The notes beneath the pieces were generated by a model that was not told where the DNA came from, made no database searches, and saw nothing but the letters and a program-made list of their open reading frames with translations. The position numbers and the translations under genes were made by a program. 64,000 nucleotides of DNA from Molossus alvarezi (Eukaryota > Chordata > Mammalia > Chiroptera > Molossidae): positions 19,220,074 to 19,284,073 of the forward strand of contig CM073893.1 in assembly GCA_037176705.1 (NCBI GenBank), given 5' to 3'. Shown in pieces: positions 47,234 to 58,374 of this stretch. The first letter of the stretch is position 1, and each line of letters opens with the position of its first letter.

Positions 47234-48250
47234 TCAACCACACACAACAGGAAAGCTGCATTTTGTCTTCTGTGGATGACCTTTTCTGCATGCAGACCTT
47301 AGTCTGTCCTTAAAATTCTCCCCAGCAAAATAATAAAGCAAAGGGTTGAGGCAGCTATTAGATGCTGCCAAGGCCAGTGTGATGATCACAGATTTATGCA
47401 GCCTGTCTGTGCATGTACCCATTTCCCACACAATCAGGTGGAAGGTTCTCAGTATGTGATACGGCAGGAAACACAGGAGGAAGATGATCAAGGCAATGAT
47501 GATGGTGGTCAGTGCCTTCCTGTGAGAAACTCGCAGACCTGATTCTGGGACCTTCACCTTTAACAGAGCTCGAATAATCAGCAGGTAACAGATGCTGAGT
47601 GTGCAGAATGGCAGCAAGAAGCCTGCCACTAAGGCGATGTAGTTCATGGTCTGCAGTTTAACAATTTTATTGAAATTCAGCTCTAAGCAAAATGTGACAT
47701 TACCCTTCTGCTCAGAGCCATGTTTCAGAAGTACTGTTGAAGAAGCCATGATAAGGATCCATATAATCCCACATAGAACCCAGGCACTTCTAATGCTGGT
47801 GACATGGAAGAGCCGGAAGGGGTGAACAGTTGCCAGGTAGCGCACAACGCTCAGCACAGTCAGGAAATAAATGCTGCTGTACATGTTGACATACATAGAA
47901 TAAGACATAATCCTGCAGGCCATGTCCCCAAATATCCAATTGGAGCCTCTGAGGTAATAGTCAACCCTGAAGGGCAATGTGGTTGTGAACAAGAGATCGG
48001 AAATGGCCAGGTTTAGCATGAAAACATTCACAGATGTGGACTTCTTATAAGGCTGCAGAAAAACAAATATGGAAAAGCCATTTCCTAAGGCTCCCCCGAC
48101 AAATATTATCAGGTACACAATAGGATAAAAATCTCTCTTGAAGATTTCAGTTGTGCAGTTCTTGTGGCTGTTGTTATTGCTGAAGGTGCCATTGGATTCC
48201 ATTTCTGTTATAGAGGTGGACAGAGGCAAGGACATAAGTTTCCTCTCCAT
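47234..48250 (-). CDS. CYSLTR2: Cysteinyl leukotriene receptor 2
   Basis: An intact 338-residue class A G-protein-coupled receptor in a single coding exon. It is a plasma-membrane receptor for cysteinyl leukotrienes (LTC4, LTD4), normally Gq-coupled in vascular and inflammatory cells. Identity rests on near-continuous family agreement, for example [20 protein letters not shown] and [20 protein letters not shown]. Key residues: Asn57 (TM1), Asp85 (TM2), Arg137 in a VRY instead of DRY motif, Trp164, Pro214, Pro263 in FLPYH, and Asn302-Pro303 in NPLLYY, followed by helix 8 at GENFKDRL. Cys112-Cys188 and Cys32-Cys280 are the expected disulfides. N-glycosylation sites are at Asn20, 26, 31 and 184. 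Met1 matches the usual MERK start; Met17 is an in-frame alternative. The end is odd: a one-base deletion after Val335 replaces the usual ~10-residue tail by VCG and a stop. Confidence 0.97.
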   Translation of the reverse strand: MERKLMSLPLSTSITEMESNGTFSNNNSHKNCTTEIFKRDFYPIVYLIIFVGGALGNGFSIFVFLQPYKKSTSVNVFMLNLAISDLLFTTTLPFRVDYYLRGSNWIFGDMACRIMSYSMYVNMYSSIYFLTVLSVVRYLATVHPFRLFHVTSIRSAWVLCGIIWILIMASSTVLLKHGSEQKGNVTFCLELNFNKIVKLQTMNYIALVAGFLLPFCTLSICYLLIIRALLKVKVPESGLRVSHRKALTTIIIALIIFLLCFLPYHILRTFHLIVWEMGTCTDRLHKSVIITLALAASNSCLNPLLYYFAGENFKDRLRSACRKGHPQKTKCSFPVVCG

Positions 48251-48284
48251 GCTGGATTTAAAAAAAAAAAAAAAAAAAAAAAAA
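48251..48284 (-). promoter_or_regulatory. Candidate 3' splice site before the CYSLTR2 coding exon
   Basis: On the minus strand a run of 25 T is followed by AAATCCAG, then C and the start ATG. A long pyrimidine tract with a terminal CAG immediately before a coding exon looks like a splice acceptor. Family knowledge says CYSLTR2 has non-coding upstream exons and one coding exon, which fits. Those exons were not identified here. Confidence 0.5.
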
Positions 48285-48558
48285 CAGACACAAAAAGTTA
48301 TTTTCTGCTCACTACTGACATTTTTCTAGGTTTTAATGAACTGGAGAGAAATACTAGCTTTACTTTGAAACATGAATAAAAAAATATTAGCTAATTATTT
48401 GCTATATGCTCCATTATATTTCATGATAAAATTATAGGAAAAATATATAGGAAACAGAATATATATTAATTTATTTGATTGAAGCTGAAACCACAAACTT
48501 GGGAGACTTTTGGCTTAGTGTCTATGTTGACATGAATGCCCTGCAAAACTACAGTCAT

Positions 48559-48750
48559 CAGTGGTTCTCAACCTGTGGGTTGCAATTTCTTTGAGGGTCA
48601 AGTGACCCATTCACAGGGGTTGCCCAAGACATAACAGTAGCAAAATTACAGTTATGAAATAGCAACAAAAATAATTTTATGGTTGGGGGTCACCACAACA
48701 TGAGGAACTGTATTAAAGGGTCACAGCATTAGGAAGGTTGAGAACCACTG
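48559..48750 (+). mobile_element. SPIN-type non-autonomous hAT transposon
   Basis: Terminal inverted repeats are CAGTGGTTCTCAACCT at 48,559 and AGGTTGAGAACCACTG ending at 48,750. The interior includes 'acagttatgaaatagcaac', 'ataattttatggttgggggt' and 'caccacaacatgaggaactg', typical of SPIN/URR1-like hAT miniature elements. It is 192 bp with no coding capacity. The 8-bp flanks (ACAGTCAT, AATCTATT) do not match, so the target duplication has decayed. Confidence 0.9.
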
Positions 48751-48764
48751 AATCTATTGGACAG

Positions 48765-49282
48765 CAGATTTCTGATCAGAATCTATGGAAGACAGAAGGA
48801 AATGGCACATTTCTTTAAGTGCCGAAAGAAGGGATCTACCAACTCAGAGTCCTATATCCCACAAAAATATAAGAGAATTTGTTTCCAGCAGATCTGCTTT
48901 AAAGAATGAAGAAAATAAGTTCTCTACACAGAAAGAAATCAAGAAAAGAAGGAGCTATGGAATATCATAAAAGAAAAAAAACATAATAAGCAAACATATG
49001 GGTAAATACAATAGGCTTTTTGTCTTTTTTTAGAGTCTAAATTATGTTAGATGATCAAAACAAAAACTATAACACTGGCTGATGTAGTTCTAAATGGATG
49101 TAGAGAAATTTTTAAAGATCATTATATTATAAACAAGGATGAATAAAGGGACATAAAGGAGGTAAGACACACACTTTACTTGAATTGGTAAAATGATGAT
49201 GCCAATAGACTGTAATAATGTAGGTAAATACAATACTTAGAGCTGTCACTAAAAAGCTGTACAAAAGAATAAACTCAGAAAC
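48765..49282 (+). mobile_element. Ancient L1/HAL1 ORF1 3' part and following spacer
   Basis: 'cagcagatttctgatcagaa', 'ctatatcccacaaaaatata' and 'cagcagatctgctttaaaga' are remnants of the ORF1 C-terminal coding region. The following 'aaactataacactggctgat' and 'gtagttctaaatggatgtag' belong to old L1M/HAL1 sequence. A SINE interrupts it at 49,293, and it resumes at about 49,544. Confidence 0.7.
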
Positions 49283-49292
49283 ACTAGAGATA

Positions 49293-49534
49293 GCTCTGGC
49301 CAGTGTTTCCCAGTGGTCAGAGCATCATCCCATGCACCAAAGTATCATGGATTCAATTCCTGGTTAGGGCACATACACAGGTGGCGGGTTTGATCCCATA
49401 TTGGGGAGGCAACCCAGTCGATGTTTCTCTCTCACATCAATGTTTCTCTCCTTCTCTCTCCCTTCCTCTTTTTCTAGAATTAAAAAAAAACAAACAAATA
49501 TATCATTAGATGAGGATTAAAAGAAAACTAAATG
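49293..49534 (+). mobile_element. VES-type SINE with TSD
   Basis: 'gctctggccagtgtttccca', 'ggattcaattcctggttagg', 'gcgggtttgatcccatattg', 'cgatgtttctctctcacatc', then an A-rich end. The direct repeat CTAGAGATA at 49,284-49,292 and 49,535-49,543 is the TSD. Confidence 0.92.
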
Positions 49535-49543
49535 CTAGAGATA

Positions 49544-49896
49544 AATCAAAATATAATTCTAAAAAGTGTACATGAATATTTACAGCAGCTTTGTTTATAA
49601 TAGACAAAAACCGGAAACAAGCCAGATGTCTTCATTGATTAAATAAACTGATATATACATACCATGGAATACTACTCAGCTATGAAAAGGAGTAAAGTAT
49701 TGATAAATGCAAAAACTTGGATAAATCTCCAGGGAATTATGCTATGAAAAAGAAGCCAATCTCAAAAGATTATATATAAAGTACAATTCTATTTACATAA
49801 AATCTTTGAAATGACAAAAATATAGAAATGGAGAACAGATTTGCAGTTATCAGGGATTAAGAAGGCAATGAGAATAGGAGAGAAGTGGGTGTGGCT
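49544..49896 (+). mobile_element. Ancient L1 ORF2 3' end and 3'UTR
   Basis: 'ttacagcagctttgtttata', 'aaaccggaaacaagccagat', 'accatggaatactactcagc' and 'agcagtt'-like 3'UTR text follow the order of an old L1 3' end, plus strand. It probably forms one element with 48,765-49,282. Confidence 0.75.
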
Positions 49897-49912
49897 ATAA
49901 AAAGGCAGTTTG

Positions 49913-50126
49913 TCCTGGTTGGTTTGGTTTAGCAGTTAAAGTGTCAGCCTGAGGACCAAAGGGTCATGGGTTTGATTCTTGGTCAAAGGCACATACATGG
50001 GTTGCAGGTTCGATCCCTAACCCCAGTCAGGGTGTGTAGGAAGCAACCAATCGATGTGGCTCTCTCACATCAATGTCTCTCTCTCTCCCTCCCTCCCTCC
50101 CTCCTTCCATTCCACTCTATCTAAAA

Positions 50127-50157
<31 letters not shown>

Positions 50158-50220
50158 ATGGGAAAATATCCTCTAGTGAGAATTAAACAAAAAAATATCA
50201 ATCAATCAATCAATCAATAC
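49913..50220 (+). mobile_element. VES-type SINE with TSD and microsatellite tail
   Basis: 'tcctggttggtttggtttag', 'gggtttgattcttggtcaaa', 'caggttcgatccctaacccc', 'caatcgatgtggctctctca', a (CCCT)n stretch, then (TAAA)n at about 50,120-50,160 and (AATC)n near 50,200. Flanking repeats ATAAAAAGGCAGTTTG (49,897-49,912) and ATAAAAGGGCAGCTTG (50,221-50,236) differ at two positions. Confidence 0.92.
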
Positions 50221-50433
50221 ATAAAAGGGCAGCTTGAGGAATCCTTGTGATAGAAATGTTCTGTATTATAACTATCAATGTCAATATGGTGGTTGTGGTA
50301 TTATCCTATAGTTTTGCAAAATGTTACCATTGGGAAAAAAGACACAAACAAGTGATATCTCTATTATTTTTTTACAACTACAAGAGAAGCTATAATTATC
50401 TAAAAATGAAAAGTTTAATTAAAAAGAAAAAGG

Positions 50434-50683
50434 TTAGTCCAGCTAGTGTGGCTTAGTGGTTGAGCATCGACCCATGCACCAAGAGGTTGTTGGTTCGATT
50501 CCTGGTCAGGACACATTCCCAGGTGGTGGGCCAAATTCCAGGTGGGGGCGGCATGCAGGAGGTGGCCAATCGATGTTCTCTCTCATTGATGTTTCTATCT
50601 CTCTCTCTCTCTCTCTCTCACTTCTTCTATCTCTAAAAAAGAAAAATCAATAAAGAAAAATAAGTAAATAAAATAAATTTTTA
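50434..50683 (+). mobile_element. VES-type SINE
   Basis: 'ccagctagtgtggcttagtg', 'ggttcgattcctggtcagga', 'ggtggccaatcgatgttctc' and a (CT)n block ending in an A-rich tail with AATCAATAAAG. Flanks 'aaaaagaaaaaggttag' and 'aaaaaagaaaatgtttag' look like a diverged TSD. Confidence 0.9.
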
Positions 50684-53284
50684 AAAAAAGAAAATGTTTA
50701 GGTATAGTTTAAGCAGGGTACACCAGATGACTGTGGAATTCCATCTGGAAAGAACTGCTTGATGGCTTTTTGTTTAGGGCCTTTTTTTTTTTTTTTTTTT
50801 AATGTGAAAGGTCCCCTTCCCCACATACAGCATCCCTCTCCAACCTGTACATACTGCACATCCAGAGAAGTCGTCCTAAGGAAGATGGGAGAAGGTTCTC
50901 AGGAGCCGTGTTGTAATTAGTAATAAAGCCAACTTGTTTAATCGCATGTGTTTTTAGTGGTCTTTGGCTGGAGGACATTGACAAATTAGTTTCACTGAGA
51001 TTCCTGCAAAGCTTTTCCTGTTTTAAACAAGTACTTCAACTCAGTAATAGCACACAAATCTGAGACCTCTATTCATGGCTGGAGATAAGTTCATATTATA
51101 TTGAGCTCTGACATTTTGTTGAGAACCTTCAGCAGTGTGTATTTTGTTTTCCTAGGAATAGATTCTCTGAGACATTTCAGTTACTGATCAGATTTGTAAA
51201 TCTGGTAAATTGTGACAATTGTTTTCTAGCCTTCTAACACCATTCTATAGTGTGTCTATCAGGGGAAAAGTGTATAAGGAAAGAACAAGGTAATTCCCCA
51301 TAAGTCCATCCTACAGCTGCTACAGGGGCTGAGTTCAGAAGGACCGGCGTCCCTTGAAACAACTTTGTCCTTTGAATAAATTTTGTATCAGGTCATCGTT
51401 TCAAAATTTGGAAGGACTTGCTCTCTTACCTTTGTGACCCCGAAACTGTTATCATTTCCTTTTCAGCTCTAATTGGAGATGACCTTTGTCCAAATTCCAA
51501 GACAAAATTTCATACAGGCACCTTCCTTTCACCACTGCAGCTCTTGTGGGCCCTCAGCCTAAAACTGCACCTCTTCCCAGCCCCAAACCCGCTTCTTTCA
51601 GCTCTCCCCCCGCAACACAAACCTGTGTGCTTCTCACTACAACGGGCACAATTCCACCAGAGACGATTTGGAATTGTAATAGCCACTTTGGGGAACTTTG
51701 ACATAAGCTTGTTTACTTAAGAACAATAAAAAAGATTATTTTGTTTAATGGTGATAACCTCCTCCTTTGCTTCCATACTTTGGGAACTAATAGGTGCTGG
51801 CTTTTTCATCAGTTATTGATAAAATTGTCAAAGACTTAAACTAATTTTAATGTAACTGTTTTATGTGTGTATATTTCAAAATCTGTTTTTCTGTGTACAA
51901 ACTGTATTCCTCTCTTTTCTTGGGGAACATGAGGACCCTTGTCCAGTGTTAATGTTATATTCATATGAAGCAGCCTCCCTTTTCATTTTTTAAAATTCCT
52001 CTTCCTCTCTTTCCCCTTCTCTTAAGAAATGAATGATTATCCAATGAAAAGAGTCATTCACTTTTTATGTTCACATTATAGTACTATCTAGCCCAGATAA
52101 ATAGTCAAAACATCTGAAATAAAGAAAAAGGTATTATGATGTGTTGCATTTTGTGAACACTAAAAATATATTTACATAATAGGTTTTATTATTACTGTTG
52201 TGAGAAAAGAAGAAAAGGCATTATCTAATCAAAAGATACCATTTTTGTCATGACTCAGTCTTTAAAAATGTTGTTTAATATATAAACTAGTGTCAACACA
52301 ATATTTTGGTTTGTCAAGGCCAGGGTTAAATTTTGTTTTTATTAAACTGAATTTTCTACATTGATTTTATGAGTCAAGCAAGATTCCACTACTTTGATAA
52401 CTTGTTTAAAAATTTAAAATATACGTATAAAATTGTATTAAACTAAAATGACAAAAATGAATGGCGTCACATTAAACTAAAATGAGTGATAAAATAAATG
52501 GCCTTTTAAAGTTAAGGTCTAAATTTATGAAATTCTTACATTGTTGTACATCGGAACAATTTAATGTGATAGTAACTAAAATTATAATTTCCTGATCCTT
52601 AGCTAACTTGAAAACCTTAGACAAATGATTAATTAATAAACTTTTGGATGCCTAAACAATTTCTAAATAAAAAGCAGATACAAAACACTCATCACTAAAT
52701 ATAATCTTTACCTTATTTGTTAGAATGGCAATAGATAAACAAAATATGCAAATGCCTTTGAATTATATGTTTATGCATCAAAGTTGTTTAAATTGAATGA
52801 CATAAATACTGATAGACAAAAGAAATCGAAATAATTCCTTATCTCCTCTAACTGATTTTTATGCCTGAAGAAATTAAAGGTTAATTACTTTGGTTAAAGA
52901 TTATAATCAATATAAATGGTTAATACAGAGAAGTACAAAAATGTACATAAGACAATGAATATGATTTTCTATTTGTTTAATAGGAAAGTTCTAATAGTTT
53001 ATTCAGAGGGTAAATTTAATATGATATATACTTTATTTTATATAATAGATATCATTTTAAAGCTGTAGTTAAATACTTTAAATTTATTATTTATTTGTAT
53101 ATTTACATATTTGTGAATGCCTAAATGCATACATATAAGTGCATATTAATAAATCTTTTACTAAAGATTGTCACATAAATAATGTACAAAACAAGAGTAA
53201 TATTAGAATCTGGGTCTTATATTGGTAAAGATGTATTTTTGTCAACAAAATATTCAGTTAATTCTCAGTGCTTCTGACATAGTT
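50684..53284. other. AT-rich unique sequence, no gene seen
   Basis: No exon or clear repeat over 2.6 kb. An open frame of 100 codons at 51,418-51,720 (+) overlaps a GC-richer patch but has no recognisable domain. From 52,000 to 53,280 the sequence is very AT-rich. Confidence 0.4.
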
Positions 53285-53297
53285 TTAAATAATTTTT

Positions 53298-53533
53298 TTT
53301 TTTTTTTATCCTCACCTGAGGACATTTTTTTACTTTTTGTTCAGATAGAGTGGAGAAAGAGAGAGAGAGAAACATCGACGTGAAAGGGACACATCCAGTG
53401 GCTGCCACCCGCACGACCCAACTAGGGCCGGGGACAAACTGCAACCAAGGTACATGCCCTTAGCAGGAACCGAACCCGGGTCTCTCTGGACCGCAGGCCA
53501 ACGCTCTAACCGCTGAGCCAAATCGGCCAGGGC
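53298..53533 (-). mobile_element. VES-type SINE, second subtype, with TSD
   Basis: The reverse complement has a tRNA-like head ('gatttggctcagcggttaga', 'cccgggttcggttcctgc'), 'ttggttgcagtttgtccccg', a CT-rich block and 'tgtcctcaggtgaggat'. The repeat TTAAATAATTTTT at 53,285-53,297 and 53,534-53,546 is a perfect 13-bp TSD, and the head is little diverged from the family pattern, so this is one of the younger SINEs here. Confidence 0.95.
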
Positions 53534-53546
53534 TTAAATAATTTTT

Positions 53547-54317
53547 AAAAAGGTTTCTTGCTTTGAATAGTTAAGTTTTTAATAATTATTGTTAATTTCT
53601 TGGAATTCTTACAATGTTGTCTATAATTATTTCTTGCCTCTAGAGACTTGTGACTTATATCTTGTCTCCTCAACCAACTATTCTTGATTCTTTCTTTCCC
53701 AAGTTCAGAATGAAGCTGTTAATATGTATTTCATGCCTAAACTTCCTTTGGGTTTAGTAAGATGGTCAACAAGATTGGTAAACAAGATTTGTTCCTTCAT
53801 CCTATGAAAGGAAGAACAATGGAAATAATTAGATCTCTAAAAAGTTTTTAAATTTTAATTAATTTAAAACTGTTATGAGAGAGCGTTTATCAAACTTAGT
53901 AATAAAAAAAAGATAAATTACAAAGAAAGTTGATTTTGCTAGGTTAATTATACTTAAGTAAAATGTGCTATAATATAAATATCTTTCAAGTACTACATAC
54001 TTTTTAAGTTAAAGGAAGCATGCTCAGGTTTAAAAAGAAAGAATGCTAAAATAAATGAGTATTAAAGGACTGTCTTCCTGGATTCTCGATTTACAAATGC
54101 TTTTCCCTTTTCTGTCAGGACAAGACTGAACAAGCACTAGAGGTTCTGACTCAGTTACATGGGAGCTATATGAGACCAGTTGCTTATTTCAGCCATGGAT
54201 CCAGTAGCCACAGTGTTAACTATTTTATAGCAAGGCTTGTAGAAGCCTTTAGCTACTAACTTAGTCAACTTAGTTCTAGGATCTCCACTAAACACAGTTT
54301 CCTTGCTGTGCAGACGC
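53547..54317. other. Unique sequence, no gene seen
   Basis: AT-rich. No exon or repeat recognised. Confidence 0.4.
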
Positions 54318-54430
54318 TCTTTTTTTAATTTATTTTTATTTTTTTGGTATGTGCCCCTAGTGGGAACCGAACCCGGGACTCTCTGGTCCGCAGGCTGACG
54401 CTCCAACCACTGAGCCAAACCAGCCAAAGC
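54318..54430 (-). mobile_element. Short tRNA-only SINE
   Basis: Reverse complement: 'gctttggctggtttggctca', 'gagagtcccgggttcggttc', 'cccactaggggcacatacc', then an A-rich tail. Flanks 'gcagacgctcttt' and 'gctgatgctcttt' suggest a TSD. Confidence 0.92.
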
Positions 54431-56348
54431 TGATGCTCTTTATTGATAGAAATAACTCGGGACTTTTCAGCTAATCACCTAACCTCCTGTGCAGTTTTGT
54501 TGGTTTCCCTTCAACATCACCATTCATTGCTGAAACACTCTAAACCCAGCTACCCTCCTTCCCTTCTCTGTAGAAAAAGACACCTGTAATTGGTTACTTC
54601 TAGGAAAGGATCCATACCTTGCATGGACCTTCTAGATTCTCCCTTGGATAGCTCTGATTTACTTTTGTTGGTTGGTTGTTTCATACTTACAAAAGAAAAA
54701 AAAAAAAAGAAAGAAAGAAAAAAAACAACAACTAAAAACTGTCAACTGAGCTATGCTGTTGCTGACTTAAATTTATTGTGAAACAAAATAAGTTCAGATG
54801 GCTAAATTAATTGCCTTTACCCAGACTTGCCAGCTTCCAAAAAGATAAACAAATATTTATACTGATACATGGTATATAATTTTGGATTCATCCATGACTC
54901 AAAATGCTTTAGTAGGGATTTCCTGACACCACAAGAACGCCTATGAAATAGATGATGAATGAAAGGACCTTGGGATGCTTTGTTATTACCTAAAGAGAGA
55001 GCCATAGTAAAAGTAGGGTGTTTTTTTGTTTGTTTGTTTTTGTTTTTGTTTTTAGCAAGGCTGCTTCATAATATTACCTACAGTAACAGAGATAAACTGG
55101 CAATAATATTAAACTAACATTGGTGGGGTAATTTTAGGCTATTGCTAAGGATGTTCTAAGACATGCCCGACATGCCCTACCTGCCATCAACACAGTCTTA
55201 GTGAGATTGTGAAGGTAGAACATGGAAAACCATAGCCTCAAGGCTCCTTTGAACATCTCCAAAGGGTCTGTGACTGTGCTCTGGTTATTGTTTATTCTCA
55301 GAGTATGTTAAAACTTTTCTTTGCTGAAGAGCTCTGTTGTAATAGTAGAAAAAAATTGCTTAATTTTGTAATTCCAATTAAAAGAGACACATTTCACTGA
55401 TACAGTCATTAAAGAACTGTAACGCTTTACCTTTTACTTAGAAATATCACTGCCCTTATCTATACACAACAGAGAAAGTAACAAGAACTCAAAAAATTCT
55501 ACAATCTTCAAACTTTAAATGACTCAAATATTTCCACTGACCTTGATGGCAGGTTAGTAAGAATAATCTCCTCTAAGACCCTCAAAGGATTTTCCTCTGA
55601 GTTAACAACAGGCTGCCTTATGCATGGGAATTACTTCCATTTTTTTATTCTAATCCTATTGCAATCTAATGTGATGAATGCAGGAAAGATGCATTTCCAA
55701 AATATCCCCCAGGGTAGCCTCTGTATGATCTGAAACTAGATATTTGGTCTTCTGGAAACAGCATCAGAGAAGAACTTCTTTTGAACCTCGATGGAAAGGA
55801 TCTTATTGGTACCTTTATCAACTGGCATAGCATTAAGACATCCATATTTTAATGTTTGAATTCATGGTTACCAACTAAAAAGACATAAAGAACTTTCCCT
55901 CAACTACTGGAAGTCCATTCCTTTGAAAGACCTCAAAGTGAGGATTTTAAAAACTTCTCCAAAGGCTGTTGGCTTACAGAAGTGGACAGCTTCTTCCCCA
56001 GAACAGAACAAACTACTAAGTGCAGGAGCAGACAGCTTTATGCAGACAGAACAACATTACTTTTCTAATTCTTTGGCACTTTTTTTTCATTCCCTTCATT
56101 TCTCATCTTGTCCATTGTTGTATTTTCACTCTCTCTATTAATGACTAATATGATCTTCCATCCCTTCATCCTATAATCCATTATGGTCTTCTACTACTTA
56201 AGAAAAAAAGTTGACATCTATACAGTGAGGCAACCAAGTACCAGATCAATTATAAAATCTAACCATAATCCTCAAGTCTGACCTACTACCAATGGAGCAT
56301 TCAGTAGTTACCTAAATCTGCGTTAACTCAGAATAATATCACAAAGTT
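54431..56348. other. Unassigned sequence, possibly decayed ERV internal region
   Basis: Mostly unassigned. The part near 55,900-56,300 has a texture I associate with decayed class I ERV internal sequence, but no gene domain can be proven. No host exon seen. Confidence 0.3.
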
Positions 56349-57115
56349 CCAGTAAAGTGGCAGAGAGTAGGTCAATGTAGTACTTACCTCCTCCCATGAC
56401 CACATCAAAATTACAACTACATTATAGAACAATCAACCTGGAAGAGTTGAAGACTAGCTAAACAGAAGTCCTATAATTAAGGATATAAAGAAGCCACATC
56501 GAGAGTTGTAGGAGGGGCAGAGATGTGGAACGAACTTCTCCCCTACTCACATGTGACAATTAAGAATTAAGAGAGATATTTCAGCTGCAGAGATCCCCCC
56601 TAAAGAGCAAGGGGTACTAGCCCAACACTGGACTCCCCAGTCTGGAATACCAGTGCCAGAAAGAGGAGTCCCCACAACATCTGGCTGTGAAAATCAGTGG
56701 GGATTCTGTCTGGCCTGTTGAGACAGAAGGTTGCTTGAAACTTAGGTGTCCTTTTACAGGGCCTTTGAACGGACTCGCTTGCTTACAGACACTTACCCTG
56801 GGCTCTGGCAGGGACAGGGGCTTGGAGAGTGTCAGAGACATACTGGAGATACTGAGTTGTATGGCTTCAGGACAAGATAGGAGGGACAGCTGCCATTGTC
56901 CTAGTGTTGAACCCTCCTGCTACACATGCCTCAGGCAGGCACCATCTTTCTTGTGCTGAACCTTCCCCTCACACAGCCAAATCAGAATCTTTAAAAAATT
57001 GTGCATTGACCCCCACATCCACAAAATGCTTCTGCTGAGGTTTTTACCACCCTATCAGCAAAACCTAACCCTTTGGGAGTGGCAACAAAGACTGGGCCTA
57101 TCCTGGATAAAAACA
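56349..57115 (+). mobile_element. L1/HAL1 5'UTR fragment
   Basis: It matches the 5'UTR of the element at 36,654: compare 'cctcctcccatgaccacatc' with 'cctcctcccacaaccatatc', and 'gtccccacaacatctggctg' with 'gtccccataacttctggctg'. Similarity stops near 57,115. Neither ORF1 nor a 3' end follows, so this is a 3'-truncated or deleted copy. Confidence 0.75.
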
Positions 57116-58256
57116 GTTTCTTTATTATCTTCAGAGATATTCCAGCCTGCTTTGCCAGACATGTTTGACTTTACTAAAGGAATCTATCCACTTCAATTGA
57201 TGCTACCACCCCCAATTTCAGTGAATAAAGAAAAAGGCTCATTTCTGTTATGATAAATAATTCTTAAACTCCCAGTACCAGCACAGTCTTTGCCTCACTA
57301 AGATACTTCATATGTAGATACCAGGCTGACACACACTAACTTAGCCTGTGTATTTAGATAATTGTTAGAGAATTTCATAATTTTAAACTATCACCCCTCC
57401 AGTGAATCATGTTTCTCTACAAAAAACACACAGAAACCTCTGGAAAAGGCGAGCACAGCTAATTGAGAGAATTCTCAGGACTAATAACTGACTGCCAAGT
57501 ATTCAGACTATGCAAACAACTACTACCAGAGTTGAAACAATGCAACTGGAAAGGATCATCCAAAACTTGTGTCTGACCCTGGAAAAAAGTCATAAATTAT
57601 ATAACTTCTCTAGAAGCTGACAAAACTTTCCTTAATCGAACTCTAGCCAGGATCCTCTGAGCCCTCTTCTCAACTAGGTTTCCACCTTGGCCTATGAAGA
57701 CTTAAATAAAACACTAACATAGCTCAAGTCCATATGTGTAGGATGACCCTAACCTCCCCTTCTTATGTAGCCTACGAAACTCAAGGCTGTAGAAGAATTT
57801 ACTGTTTGTTCCAGCCGGGAGCTGAAGATAGAGCCCCTGCCTCCCAGCCTCTATGAGAAGGTAGGGGACTAACCGCTATAAGCACCAGTTAGCAAACCTA
57901 GATATATTTGACATGGACCACTTTCCTTCCAACTTTTTGTAATTTTTCAATTCTCTGACTCTACTGAGCATCTTCGCTATTTCCTCACTCTCCTTTGAAA
58001 ATATTTCATTACCTCTATTAAAATCAAGTTCAGTTCTTATTGGACTCCTTTCTGTATTGCAGTAGTATATTACCAATTAAAATCTGTCTTGCTTTATCTC
58101 ATGTCCAGTTTTATCTGTACAAAGTCTAGGTTTAAATGTAAATTTATTAGGCAGAGTTGTCATGAATAATGACATAGTCCTTAATTTCTTCTTAGCCAGC
58201 CAAACAGAAATTTATGCAAGAGTAAACACTTTTTATTACAACTGTATAAATACTAT
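57116..58256. other. Unassigned sequence, possible LTR-like part
   Basis: The interval 57,590-58,110 has LTR-like features ('acttaaataaaacactaac', 'aattaaaatctgtcttgctt') but I cannot name a family or define ends. No coding exon seen. Confidence 0.3.
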
Positions 58257-58266
58257 AGAACAGCCC

Positions 58267-58364
58267 GGCCCTGGCCAGTTTGGCTCAGCGGTTAGAACGT
58301 TGGCCTGCGGACCAGAGAGTCCCAGGTTCGGTTCTCCCTAGGGGCACATACCAAAAAAAAAAAA
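58267..58364 (+). mobile_element. Short tRNA-only SINE with TSD
   Basis: 'ggccctggccagtttggctc', 'gagagtcccaggttcggttc', 'ccctaggggcacatacc' and an A-tail. AGAACAGCCC at 58,257-58,266 and 58,365-58,374 is a perfect 10-bp TSD. Confidence 0.95.
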
Positions 58365-58374
58365 AGAACAGCCC

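Noticed and set aside
47804..48016. Plus-strand open frame antisense to CYSLTR2
   Set aside because: It is a shadow of the receptor coding sequence with no signature of its own.
51418..51720. 100-codon open frame as a new small gene
   Set aside because: No recognisable domain, splice signals or promoter. It lies in a GC-richer patch where chance openness is likely.
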